A stretch of 26,012 nt of DNA from JAHILA01 sp035528175 (lineage in GTDB: Bacteria > Patescibacteriota > Minisyncoccia > RBG-13-40-8-A): the NCBI GenBank assembly GCA_035528175.1, contig DATKZC010000020.1, forward strand, positions 1 to 26,012, in the 5' to 3' direction. The translations under genes and the position numbers were made by a program. The notes below the pieces were generated by a model. The model had not been told where the DNA came from and made no database searches. It saw only the letters and a program-made list of their open reading frames with translations. Each line of letters begins with the position of its first letter. Within the stretch, counting starts at the first letter, position 1. Positions 15,053 through 22,911 of the stretch are shown piece by piece.

Positions 15053-16026
15053 ATAATTTTCGCTTCGCGCTCCAAAAGCTCGAAGACTTTTTCGTTTATT
15101 AATATATTCTCAGTATACTCTTTAAAAACCACCAAATCAATATTCCCGCCCTCTGGCGGGATCCCGCCCGACGGCGGGACCTTAACATTATAACGCGTTA
15201 ATTCCTGATTCATTCTTTCCTCAATTTCCTGCGTAGAAGGGATGATTTTTTCTTTGTCAGCAATCGCTTTAATACATAATCCGATTTTTACTCTCTTTTC
15301 TGCTTGTTCCTTCCATCCTTTTTTCAATTCATCAGCCGTTGCTTTAATCTGCGTTAAATAAGTTTCAAAATCTATTCCAAATTGATTAATATTCATTTTA
15401 AATTCATTAACCATGTTTTCCAGTTCTTTTTCAACTAGTTCGTCGGGTACTTCCATTTTTGATTTCTCAACAACTTCTTCTATTAATTCAATTCTAATTC
15501 TCTGTTTTTCCACGATTTCTTTCTCCTGCATCAATCCTTGTTCAATGTTCTTTCTCAATGCTTTCAAAGAATCGAATTTTCCTAATGATTTTGCAAATTC
15601 GTCATTAATTTCCGGTAATTGTCTTTCCTGCACAAGGTTCATTTTTACCTTAAAATTTAGATTTTTCCCTGCAATATTTTTATTGCCCCAATCTTCTGGA
15701 ACTTTCAATAAAAATTCTTTTTCTTCACTAGCTTTCATTCCTTCCAGCTCTTTTTCAAAACCGGGTAAGAATCGTCCCTCGCCTATAATTAACGGATGAT
15801 TCTTGCTTACGCCGTTTTCTATCTGCACTCCAGCTAACCTTGTTTCAAAATCAATTTCCACCCGATTGCTTTCTTGCGCGGGTTTATTTATAGTAATGAT
15901 TTTTGCCCTTGATTTTTGCAAATAATCCAAAGCATTGATAATTTCTTTGTCTTCAACTTTTAGTTCCTGTTTTTTTGCTTCTAATCCTTTGTAATTTCCT
16001 AATTCCACTTTAATTTCATTTGTCAT
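15049..16026 (-). CDS. tig: Trigger factor-like chaperone lacking the ribosome-binding domain
   Basis: 325 residues against about 430 for typical trigger factors. It begins at ELGNYKGLEAKKQELKVEDKEI, which matches the linker that normally follows the ~110-residue N-terminal domain. The ribosome-docking signature GFRxGxxP is absent. The FKBP-type peptidyl-prolyl isomerase domain spans about 48-132 (LIIGEGRFLPGFEKELEGM), followed by the helical chaperone domain (about 133-325). The start is fixed by a 4-base overlap (ATGA) with the Nudix stop, so the missing domain is not simply misannotated upstream. A GC-rich double palindrome (15145-15178) encodes the VPPSGGIPPEGG insertion near residue 285. 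It could work as a free isomerase/chaperone instead of a ribosome-bound one. Confidence 0.9.
   Translation of the reverse strand: MTNEIKVELGNYKGLEAKKQELKVEDKEIINALDYLQKSRAKIITINKPAQESNRVEIDFETRLAGVQIENGVSKNHPLIIGEGRFLPGFEKELEGMKASEEKEFLLKVPEDWGNKNIAGKNLNFKVKMNLVQERQLPEINDEFAKSLGKFDSLKALRKNIEQGLMQEKEIVEKQRIRIELIEEVVEKSKMEVPDELVEKELENMVNEFKMNINQFGIDFETYLTQIKATADELKKGWKEQAEKRVKIGLCIKAIADKEKIIPSTQEIEERMNQELTRYNVKVPPSGGIPPEGGNIDLVVFKEYTENILINEKVFELLEREAKII
15145..15178. repeat. Tandem GC-rich palindromes inside tig
   Basis: Two 16-bp palindromes, CCCGCC-4-GGCGGG at 15145-15160 and 15163-15178, sit two bases apart in an AT-rich gene. They translate in frame as PPSGGIPPEGG. They look like an inserted REP-like element tolerated within the protein. 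Confidence 0.7.
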
Positions 16027-16424
16027 ATTTCTAAATCCTTAATTAACTTTTTAGTATTAGGCCAGGTTAAGTTAGCAATTGCTGTTTCTCTTTCAGCCCA
16101 TTCATAATTATCATGTTCAATAATTCTTTGGTTTAAAGAAATCTTTTCATTCATATCAGCTTTTACTAAAAAGGTTGCGGTAATTTCATAATCGATTCCG
16201 TCTTTTTGCCATTTCTCTGTTTTATTTAAATCACGGATGATTTTAAAATCTTTCAATCCGGTTTCCTCTTTTATACCCCTGACTAATGCTTGCCCTAAAC
16301 TCTCTCCTGATTCCATGGTTTCTTTAAGAACTTCCCAGCCATTCCATCTTAAAATGCGATGCAAAATCAAAAAATACGGCTTGCCATCTTTAATATCATA
16401 AATAATTGCTCTAACTTTTTTCAT
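16023..16424 (-). CDS. Nudix-family protein with degenerate Nudix box
   Basis: 133 residues from the ATG at 16424. An upstream ATG at 16508 only adds a lysine/arginine-rich stretch overlapping nusA. The fold is clear: KKVRAIIYDIKDGKPYFLILHR, then the Nudix box region at 35-56 (ETMESGESLGQALVRG, then IKEETGL). The consensus GX5EX7REUXEEXGU is altered: the first G is E35, and RE has become R49-G50, while E41, E53 and E54 remain. The lost glutamate acts in metal binding or catalysis in MutT-type enzymes, so activity is doubtful or altered. The family hydrolyses nucleoside diphosphates linked to another moiety. It overlaps the nusA end by 14 bases and the tig start by four. Confidence 0.82.
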   Translation of the reverse strand: MKKVRAIIYDIKDGKPYFLILHRILRWNGWEVLKETMESGESLGQALVRGIKEETGLKDFKIIRDLNKTEKWQKDGIDYEITATFLVKADMNEKISLNQRIIEHDNYEWAERETAIANLTWPNTKKLIKDLEI

Positions 16425-17679
16425 CGTCTTTTTTACTTGCCCCGCGTTTTTTCGAGGGGGATTTCTTAACTTTTTTCGGTTTCTCGTCCTCTTCTTTTTT
16501 GTCCGCATCTTTCATCATTTTTTCACTCTTCACATCAATTTTCCAACCAGTCAATTTGGCTGCTAATCTAACATTTTGCCCCCTTTGACCAATAGCCAAA
16601 GAAATTTGGTCTTCTGGAACAATTACTAAAGCAGTTCTTTTATTTTCGTCTATCTTGACATCAATAATTTTGGCAGGGGAAAGAGAATTAGCAATATATT
16701 TTTCTATATTTTCATTCCATTCAATAACATCTATTTTTTCTCCGCCTAACTCATTAATAACTGTCTGAATTCTGCTTCCTTTTTGCCCAACGCAGCTTCC
16801 AATTGGGTCAATTCCTTCTTCTTCTGTCCAAACCGCAATTTTGGTTCTTGAGCCTGGTTCCCTAGCAATAGATTTTATCTGCACTGCGCCGGTTGAAATT
16901 TCAGGGACTTCAATTGAGAATAATCTACTCACCAATTTAGGATAAGCGCGAGAAAGAATAATATCTGCACCTTTCGGCGATTTTTCAACTTTCAAAATAT
17001 ATGCTCTCAAACGCTGACCCATAAAAAATCTTTCTCCTGGAATCTGTTCTTCGGGAAATAAAACTCCTACTGCCTTGCCGATGTCCAAAAATATATTCCT
17101 GCCTTCAATTCTCTGGACAATGGCACTCACCACTTCTCCTTCCTTATCTTTGTATTCAGTGAAAACAACTTCTCTTTCTGCCTCCCTTAATCGTTGGATA
17201 ATAACCTGTTTGGCTGTCTGCGCAGCAATTCTCCCAAAATCAGTATGCGTTTCGAGCTTGGTCTGAATTTCGTCTTCAATTTTTGCGTTTTTCTTAATTT
17301 TCTGAGCATCCTCCACCATTATATGTTTATAGGGATTAAATCTAATTTTCTTCTCGCCATCTTCTTCTTTCCCGACGTCCTCCTCTGTGGGAGTCGAGGC
17401 TCCGACCTCGCCTTCGGTGAGCGTCGGAGCTTCTTCTTCAATTTTGCCTTCTTTGTCTTTCTTTAGCATGCCTTCATCCACAACTAAAAAAACCTGGAAA
17501 ACTTTTATTTCCCCAGTTTTTATATCAAATTTAACTTTAATATTCTGGCCCTTTTTGCCATAATCTTTCTTATACGCGGCAGCAATCGCCATTTCAAGTG
17601 TCTCGACGATTTGTTCCTGAGAAATGCCTTTCTCCTCGGCAATTTGGCTCATTGCTGAAATAAATTGTTTTTGATCCAT
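16411..17679 (-). CDS. nusA: Transcription termination/antitermination factor NusA
   Basis: 422 residues from the ATG at 17679 (MDQKQFISAMSQIAEEKG), which fits the family N-terminus. A TTG at 17703 would add eight residues from within a hairpin. Order of domains: RNA-polymerase-binding domain (1-~180), S1 (about 185-260, VVSAIVQRIEGRNIFLDIG), KH1 and KH2 (about 265-395, GQKGSRIQ and AIGQRGQNVRLAAKLTGW), then a lysine-rich tail. An acidic insertion in the N-terminal domain (EEEAPTLTEGEVGASTPTEE) contains a GC-rich palindrome. NusA modulates pausing, termination and antitermination. It heads the nusA-Nudix-tig-clpP operon, with its own promoter and a hairpin leader. Confidence 0.95.
   Translation of the reverse strand: MDQKQFISAMSQIAEEKGISQEQIVETLEMAIAAAYKKDYGKKGQNIKVKFDIKTGEIKVFQVFLVVDEGMLKKDKEGKIEEEAPTLTEGEVGASTPTEEDVGKEEDGEKKIRFNPYKHIMVEDAQKIKKNAKIEDEIQTKLETHTDFGRIAAQTAKQVIIQRLREAEREVVFTEYKDKEGEVVSAIVQRIEGRNIFLDIGKAVGVLFPEEQIPGERFFMGQRLRAYILKVEKSPKGADIILSRAYPKLVSRLFSIEVPEISTGAVQIKSIAREPGSRTKIAVWTEEEGIDPIGSCVGQKGSRIQTVINELGGEKIDVIEWNENIEKYIANSLSPAKIIDVKIDENKRTALVIVPEDQISLAIGQRGQNVRLAAKLTGWKIDVKSEKMMKDADKKEEDEKPKKVKKSPSKKRGASKKDDEKS
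17399..17430. repeat. In-frame palindrome in nusA
   Basis: GCTCCGAC (17399-17406) and GTCGGAGC (17423-17430) are perfect inverted arms, with more pairing inside (TC-CC-TTC-GG-GA). It translates as part of an acidic linker that NusA proteins normally lack, so it looks like an inserted repeat. Confidence 0.6.
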
Positions 17680-17692
17680 AGATTTAATGAAA

Positions 17693-17712
17693 GGCCCGAC
17701 CAAAGTCGGACC
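17693..17712 (-). promoter_or_regulatory. Hairpin in the nusA leader
   Basis: Minus-strand RNA GGTCCGAC-TTTG-GTCGGGCC forms an 8-bp stem (one U-G pair) ending 13 bases before the nusA ATG. It resembles the palindromes at 17399 and 18196 (arms xCCGAC/GTCGGx). It could control nusA translation or be another copy of a repeat. Confidence 0.5.
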
Positions 17713-17730
17713 GTAAATGATTAAGGATTA

Positions 17731-17759
17731 ATATTATTATATTAAAAATCAATTGTCAA
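17731..17759 (-). promoter_or_regulatory. Promoter of the nusA operon
   Basis: Minus strand: exact TTGACA (17759-17754), 17-bp spacer, TAATAT (17736-17731). The start is expected near 17724, giving a leader of about 45 bases that contains the hairpin at 17693-17712. Confidence 0.65.
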
Positions 17760-17779
17760 CCCTTCGACTATACTCAGGA

Positions 17780-18157
17780 CTAGTACATATCACTAACTGC
17801 ATTTTCAATATGACGAATATCATATGAGTCATCGCGAAAAACCTCAATTGCCAAAATATCAATCTGCCACGATTTATCTAATAATCTATGCTTGCTCAAA
17901 TAAATTTGCGACAATTTGATTAATTTCTTCTGCTTACTATAAGTAATATTGTCTTCTGGCCAAAATCCGCCAAGCCCGGTTTTATTGCGCGTTTTTACCT
18001 CAATAAAAAAGATATTATTGTTTTTCTCCGCAATAATATCCAATTCTCCTAATTTGCTGTATCTAAAATTCTTGTCTAAAATCCTGTATCCTTTTCCTTC
18101 CAAATATTTTCTGGCGATTTTTTCTCCCAAATCACCCAAATCCTTTCTTTCTCTCAT
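17780..18157 (-). CDS. yraN: YraN/UPF0102 family nuclease-fold protein
   Basis: 125 residues, the usual size. GDLGEKIARKYLEGKGY (3-24) and then GELDII (37-42) and FIEVKTR (51-57) form the PD-(D/E)XK-type core with D40, E53 and K55. The family is widespread in bacteria and of uncertain role, probably nucleic-acid processing. It begins eight bases after the 107-bp inverted-repeat element and ends before the nusA promoter, so it may be a separate unit. Confidence 0.92.
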   Translation of the reverse strand: MRERKDLGDLGEKIARKYLEGKGYRILDKNFRYSKLGELDIIAEKNNNIFFIEVKTRNKTGLGGFWPEDNITYSKQKKLIKLSQIYLSKHRLLDKSWQIDILAIEVFRDDSYDIRHIENAVSDMY

Positions 18158-18164
18158 ACGACGA

Positions 18165-18271
18165 AGATTTATTTGTTAAAAAGACAACTTCGGAAGCCGA
18201 CCGCAGTCGGCCGAGAATTAGTGTGTTCTGACCGCAGTTAGAACAACACGTGTCTTTGTATAAATAAATCT
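18165..18271. repeat. 107-bp inverted-repeat (MITE-like or structured RNA) element
   Basis: The ends are inverted copies: AGATTTATTT (18165-18174) with AAATAAATCT (18262-18271), then AAAGACA (18180-18186) with TGTCTTT (18251-18257). Within are two hairpins with the same CGCA loop: GCCGAC/GTCGGC (18196-18211) and GTGTGTTCTGAC/GTTAGAACAACAC (18221-18249). Both contain ACCGCAGT. The whole can form a three-way cruciform. It fills the gap between the nucleotidyltransferase and yraN. TTTTT on the minus strand beside the first hairpin could also make it a terminator. Confidence 0.6.
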
Positions 18272-18280
18272 GAGTTAATA

Positions 18281-19129
18281 CTATTCTTTCTCTGTTAGTT
18301 TTTCAACTATATTTTCTACTTTTGCCAATCCCTCCTCGCTGCCAATATCAGTCCATAAACCGCGGTGGATAAATGCCAATAATTGTTTTTTCTCTGCCAA
18401 TAGCGGGAAAATGCATTCTTCAATAGCAAATGCTTCGTCTTTTTTCTTAGCACGCATGCATTTTGTCTGTAAAAGCTGCGGAGATAAAACATAGAAACCG
18501 GCATTAACATATCCTGAATATTGGTATTCTGGATCTTCTTGAAATTCCACAACGCGATTATTTTTTGTCTTAACCAAACCCATGCCATTAACATTCTGGT
18601 CATAATAAACTGCCATTGCGCCCAAAATTTCTTCATAAGAAACCCTTTTTCTCAACGGGGAAATTTCTAATGGGAAAATATCAGGGGTAATACTTCTTAC
18701 AAATGACGATGAAGGAAAAAATCTCGGTTCGGAAATATTGTTTTTATAAAATTTTATAAAATCATTCAGATTAAAATTGCTCAAAGTATCACCATTCATC
18801 ACTAGAAAATCTTTTTTCAAATCTTTAGAAGCAGACCTTATTGCTCCTCCTGTTCCCAATGGCTTTATTTCGACAATATATTCAATTCCTGCTACTTTTC
18901 CTGTTTTTCCAGAAATATTTGCCTGTGGATCTTTAATTTTCAGATATTTTAAAATCTCCTCTGCTTTATAGTGGAGACTTAAACGGATGTCATCAAATTT
19001 ATATTTCTTTAATAAATCTAATTGATATTCCAATAACGGTTTCCCTTTTATTTTAATCAGGGATTTGGGTATATTTTTTAATTTTCCAGGCAGGTCGGTT
19101 TTACCTCCTGCCAAAATAATGACTTTCAT
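18281..19129 (-). CDS. Sugar-phosphate nucleotidyltransferase-like protein
   Basis: 282 residues from the ATG at 19129, matching the family start MKVIILAGG; an ATG at 19168 would extend it by 13 atypical residues. The nucleotidyltransferase fold shows LAGG (6-9), PKSLIKIKGKPLLEYQLDLL (21-40), LGTGGAI (91-97) and the metal-binding MNGDTL (111-116). The usual GxGTRL signature is replaced by GGKTDLPGKL, so the arginine that contacts the nucleotide is missing. About 35 residues (134-169, EPRFFPSSSFVRSITP onward) look inserted between the strand/helix units. The expected role is activating a sugar-1-phosphate (NDP-sugar synthesis); the specific sugar cannot be told. It lies downstream of tRNA-Ala. 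Confidence 0.82.
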   Translation of the reverse strand: MKVIILAGGKTDLPGKLKNIPKSLIKIKGKPLLEYQLDLLKKYKFDDIRLSLHYKAEEILKYLKIKDPQANISGKTGKVAGIEYIVEIKPLGTGGAIRSASKDLKKDFLVMNGDTLSNFNLNDFIKFYKNNISEPRFFPSSSFVRSITPDIFPLEISPLRKRVSYEEILGAMAVYYDQNVNGMGLVKTKNNRVVEFQEDPEYQYSGYVNAGFYVLSPQLLQTKCMRAKKKDEAFAIEECIFPLLAEKKQLLAFIHRGLWTDIGSEEGLAKVENIVEKLTEKE

Positions 19130-19185
19130 ACCAAGAGTTAATTTTAACTCCGTGAAATAAAAAGTCAACCCTATTAATTGACCAG

Positions 19186-19256
19186 TGGACCTGGGCAGAA
19201 TTGAACTGCCGTCCCGGCAATGCGAATGCCGTGTTCTACCACTGAACCACAGGCCC
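19186..19256 (-). tRNA. tRNA-Ala(CGC)
   Basis: 71 bases. Acceptor GGGCCTG/CAGGTCC has the G3-U70 pair that identifies alanine tRNAs. Anticodon stem CGGCA/TGCCG with loop TTCGCAT (anticodon CGC), T-arm GGCAG-TTCAATT-CTGCC. CCA is not encoded. It starts three bases after the permease stop, so it is probably cut out of the ABC-transporter transcript. Confidence 0.95.
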
Positions 19257-19259
19257 AGA

Positions 19260-20516
19260 TTATTCGTGCCTTAAAGCTTCTATTGGATTTAATTTGGAAG
19301 CTTTCTTGGCAGGATAAATGCCGAAAACCAAGCCGACAATTGCAGCAACCCCGAATGCTAAGACAACTGCGCTAATAGGAACAGCAAATCCCCAACTTAT
19401 ATTCAAAACGCTGCTCAAAACAATTGCTATAATGAAAGAAATTGACATACCACCAACAAATCCTGTAATCCCGCCGATTAAGGTTAGGGTGATTGATTCC
19501 AATAAAAACTGATTTAAAATATCCTTATTTCTTGCACCAACTGCTTTTCTTAAACCAATTTCTTTTGTCCTTTCCGTAACTGAAACCAGCATTATATTCA
19601 TGATGCCGATTCCGCCGACAATTAAAGCAATCGCGGCAATAGAAGAAAGAAATGCAGTAAGAATCCCAGTAACCTGAGCCATCATATTGCTTGCTTCAAC
19701 TTGGCTCATTACTTTAAAATCGTCCCTGGATAGATCTTCTTCTAGATTATAAATATTATGAGTGTCTCTAAGAATAAAGCGGATGTTCTCTATTAATCTA
19801 TCTACAACATCTTCGTTTATAGCTCGGACAGTAATAGCGTTTAAATGGTCAATTCCTAATAAAAGTTTCTGGGCAGTTGTTACAGGAATATAAACATATT
19901 CGTCATAATTCTGGAACATTTCCATGCCGCGTTCCTCCATCACACCAATTATTTTGAAACTGGTTTTTTTAATCCTAATCGTTTTGCCAATCGGATCTTC
20001 TTCTCCGAATAAATCTCCTGCTATTTTATAACCCAACGTTGCCACCCTTGCCATGCTTTTAACTTCTTCTTCATTAATATCCCTTCCAGCAACTGCATGC
20101 CAATTATCCATAACATATGCTTCTGGGGTTGTTCCGATGAAAGTTATTTTTTCATCATTATTCTGATAAACAGCCCTGGCAGTTCCATAAACCATTGGAT
20201 AAGCCATATCTACTAAAGGATCTTTTTCTATTGCTTCCATGTCTTTAAGTTTTAGAGTTTTTATTGTCATCTCCTCCAATGCCATTTCCATGCCAAAGCC
20301 TCCTTTAGGATCAAATGAGCCTGGTTCAATATAGATACTATTAGAACCTAAGGACTGAATCTGCCCTATAATCAAATTTTGGGCGCTTCTGCCGATAGAC
20401 ATCATTAAAATCACCGAACCAACACCAATAATAATACCAAGCATGGTTAAAGCAGAACGCATTTTATTCGTCCTTAATGTAGTAAAAGAAATTTTAAGAG
20501 AATCTCTAAGTCTCAT
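19260..20516 (-). CDS. MacB-like ABC transporter permease (FtsX family)
   Basis: 418 residues. One membrane helix (about 20-43) precedes a large extracytoplasmic MacB-type core (about 45-270), then three C-terminal helices (about 283-310, 335-370, 378-405). GIIIGVGSVI near the N-terminus and GGIGIMNIMLVSVTERTKEIGLRKAVGA (about 302-329) are diagnostic. Unlike proteobacterial MacB it lacks a fused ATPase, which is encoded just upstream (3-bp gap). With the MacA-like adaptor it probably forms a tripartite-style exporter or mechanotransmission complex for peptides or lipophilic compounds; no outer-membrane partner is present. Confidence 0.93.
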   Translation of the reverse strand: MRLRDSLKISFTTLRTNKMRSALTMLGIIIGVGSVILMMSIGRSAQNLIIGQIQSLGSNSIYIEPGSFDPKGGFGMEMALEEMTIKTLKLKDMEAIEKDPLVDMAYPMVYGTARAVYQNNDEKITFIGTTPEAYVMDNWHAVAGRDINEEEVKSMARVATLGYKIAGDLFGEEDPIGKTIRIKKTSFKIIGVMEERGMEMFQNYDEYVYIPVTTAQKLLLGIDHLNAITVRAINEDVVDRLIENIRFILRDTHNIYNLEEDLSRDDFKVMSQVEASNMMAQVTGILTAFLSSIAAIALIVGGIGIMNIMLVSVTERTKEIGLRKAVGARNKDILNQFLLESITLTLIGGITGFVGGMSISFIIAIVLSSVLNISWGFAVPISAVVLAFGVAAIVGLVFGIYPAKKASKLNPIEALRHE

Positions 20517-20519
20517 AAT

Positions 20520-21230
20520 TTATTTCAGTAGTCCATTTTTAGCGATCTTTCTGTCCGCTACTCGTTCATCGCTAACTATCTGCCCATCTTTTAATTTTAT
20601 TATTCTTTTTGCCATTTCTGCTGTATATTGTTCGTGCGTAACTAAAATAATCGTATGTCCTACTTCATTTAAATCCTGTAAAATCTCCATTATTTGCTGG
20701 CCCGATTTGCTGTCCAGATTTCCCGTTGGCTCATCAGCAAAAATTACTGAAGGATCATTTACAATCGCCCGCGCAATTGCCACTCTCTGCTGTTCGCCTC
20801 CGGACAGTTGATTCGATAAATGCTTCATTCTATGGGAAAGCCCGACTGCTTCAATCGCTTTCATAACTCTCTGCCTTTTTTCCTCTTCAGAAATTTTTGT
20901 ATAAGCAAGAGGCAATCTAACATTTTCAAAAACTGTTGTCCTGGGAAGCAGATTAAAAAACTGGAAAATAAATCCTAATTTATTGTTTCTAACAAAAGCC
21001 AATTGGTCATCATCTAAGTCTTCAATTCCTTGATTTTCAAATTTATAAACACCGGAACTTGGCCTGTCCAAAAATCCCATAATATGCATTAATGTCGATT
21101 TGCCGGAGCCGGACGGCCCCATAATTGCCAAGAACTCTCCTTTTTCAATATTAAAAGAAACCCCCTCCAGGGCTACTGTTTTTACTTCATCATCTGAATA
21201 TTCTTTTCTAAGATTTTCTGCTACAATCAT
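20520..21230 (-). CDS. MacB/LolD-type ABC transporter ATPase
   Basis: 236 residues, complete. Walker A GPSGSGKST (38-46), Q-loop FQFFNLLP (89-96), signature LSGGEQQR (142-149), Walker B VIFADEPTG (162-170) and H-loop VTHE are all intact. It powers the MacB-like permease that starts three bases after its stop. Its start overlaps the adaptor gene stop by four bases, so the three are translationally coupled. Confidence 0.96.
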   Translation of the reverse strand: MIVAENLRKEYSDDEVKTVALEGVSFNIEKGEFLAIMGPSGSGKSTLMHIMGFLDRPSSGVYKFENQGIEDLDDDQLAFVRNNKLGFIFQFFNLLPRTTVFENVRLPLAYTKISEEEKRQRVMKAIEAVGLSHRMKHLSNQLSGGEQQRVAIARAIVNDPSVIFADEPTGNLDSKSGQQIMEILQDLNEVGHTIILVTHEQYTAEMAKRIIKLKDGQIVSDERVADRKIAKNGLLK

Positions 21231-22858
21231 TTATTTCCATTTTTCATGAATGTAATAATTTTCTCTCCTTCGCTTAAACCTCTAAGAATTTCTATCTCTC
21301 CTTTATTGCCGCGCAATCCAGTAGTAACTTCTGTTTCTACTATTTCCTCGCCATCTAAAACTCTGACAAATTTTTTACTATTTTTAGAAACAACTGCTCT
21401 TTGCGGAACATTCAAGACATTATCTCTTTTCTCTGCCTGGATTGTTGCATCTCCTGACATTCCTGATTTTATTTTTTGTTCATCGCCTTCAAATAAAATT
21501 TTTACCTTATAATAAACAACGCTATCAATTATAGTTTTACTTGAATCAATCTCAATAATTTGACCGGAAAATGATTCTTCTGGAAGCGCATCCAAAATTA
21601 TTAAAACTGGATCGTCCATGCTTACTTTACTAATATCTGTTTCCGGAATATCAATTTCTATTTGTAGTCCATTCTGACTAATTAAAGAAGTAATTACTTT
21701 TTCACCTGCAGTAATTACCTCCCCAATCTTTGCATCTATTTTTGCAATTATTCCGTCAAAGGGTGCAATAATAGAGGCATCGCTTAATTTTTTACTGTAT
21801 TCAGCCAGGTTTGCCTTATACTTATCAACATCTGCTTGGTAAACCGCAATATCAACTGCGCGTGGCAGGGCTTGCAGCTTCTCCAAATCAACTTTAGCTT
21901 TATTATAAGCGCTTTCAGCTGTATTAATATTAATCTGGTTTGTAATTTTCTGGTTAGCAATATCTGTTTTGGCAGTATTAATATTGCTTACAGCAGCATT
22001 AAGATTGACAATATTCGTATCAATTGTAGTTCTGTCCGTAGCAGAAACCTTTTCCCTTGTAGATGGATCACTCATTGCGGTTTTGGCATAATCTAAAGCA
22101 TCTGTAATTTTTTGTAATGCAAGCCACATATTATCTAAGGCCGCATCAATATTACTATAAGTCGGATTTTCTTCAGCATCATCAATATAATCTTTTGCGC
22201 CTTTTATTGTGGAAGTTCCCAGATACGCTTCTTCTGCTCTGTCGCTTTTGTCCATAAAAACAACAGATAAAGAATCACTATAATAAAAATACAACCTTTC
22301 CATGTCTTTCAAATCCGCCAATGCCTTATTATATTTGCTTGAGGAATCAATTAAATATACCAGAGCTGAACCGTAATCTTGATTTAAATCATTTTCTGCT
22401 TTAGCCCTGGCATCTTCAAGCGCGATTCTGGCATTTTCCAAAATTTGTTCAGAAACTTTTATTTCTGCATTGCTTGCGCCAGCTATCAGTTGATCTAATT
22501 TTGCTTTTGCCTGGTTATAACTCGCTTGTGCTTGCAAATATTGACTGTAAACAGTACCAGAATCCAAATTTACCAAATACGCTCCCTTTTTCACGCTGTC
22601 GCCAACTTTCACCAAAATTCTTTCCACCGTGCCGTTAGTTTTAAATCTTAAATCGATTTCATCAATTGATTGGACCATGCCATTGGCAGAAACCTCTTGA
22701 ATCACATCTCCTCTTTCAACAAATCCAGTTTCATATGTCGGTTCTTTTGGTTTTAAAATAGGAATTAAAATAAGGATAATGACGATTAAAACAATGCCAA
22801 AAATTATTTTGGTTTTCTTTTTTAGTGTTTTAATTTTCTGCAATGAATCTTTTAACAT
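21227..22858 (-). CDS. MacA/HlyD-family membrane fusion (adaptor) protein
   Basis: 543 residues, longer than E. coli MacA (about 370). A cytoplasmic lysine-rich start and one membrane helix (18-35) precede the first half of a lipoyl domain (about 45-100). An extended helical hairpin follows (about 105-345, with several tandem helical segments accounting for the extra length), then the second lipoyl half (IIAPFDGIIAKIDAKIGE, about 362-379), a beta-barrel and the membrane-proximal domain. It should bridge the permease to the cell envelope. It begins the adaptor-ATPase-permease operon. A TATAAT lies 16 bases before its ATG. Confidence 0.9.
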   Translation of the reverse strand: MLKDSLQKIKTLKKKTKIIFGIVLIVIILILIPILKPKEPTYETGFVERGDVIQEVSANGMVQSIDEIDLRFKTNGTVERILVKVGDSVKKGAYLVNLDSGTVYSQYLQAQASYNQAKAKLDQLIAGASNAEIKVSEQILENARIALEDARAKAENDLNQDYGSALVYLIDSSSKYNKALADLKDMERLYFYYSDSLSVVFMDKSDRAEEAYLGTSTIKGAKDYIDDAEENPTYSNIDAALDNMWLALQKITDALDYAKTAMSDPSTREKVSATDRTTIDTNIVNLNAAVSNINTAKTDIANQKITNQININTAESAYNKAKVDLEKLQALPRAVDIAVYQADVDKYKANLAEYSKKLSDASIIAPFDGIIAKIDAKIGEVITAGEKVITSLISQNGLQIEIDIPETDISKVSMDDPVLIILDALPEESFSGQIIEIDSSKTIIDSVVYYKVKILFEGDEQKIKSGMSGDATIQAEKRDNVLNVPQRAVVSKNSKKFVRVLDGEEIVETEVTTGLRGNKGEIEILRGLSEGEKIITFMKNGNK

Positions 22859-22873
22859 TTTCGCAATATAAGT

Positions 22874-22902
22874 ATTATAAACAACAAAAATCTTTTGAGC
22901 AA
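22874..22902 (-). promoter_or_regulatory. Candidate promoter of the MacAB-like operon
   Basis: Minus strand: TTGCTC (22902-22897), 17-bp spacer, exact TATAAT (22879-22874). The expected start near 22867 leaves a leader of only about nine bases before the adaptor ATG. Confidence 0.5.
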
Positions 22903-22911
22903 ATCTTTATT

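Noticed and set aside
17680..17703. TTG start for NusA
   Set aside because: It lies in the leader hairpin and adds residues absent from the family; ATG at 17679 fits better.
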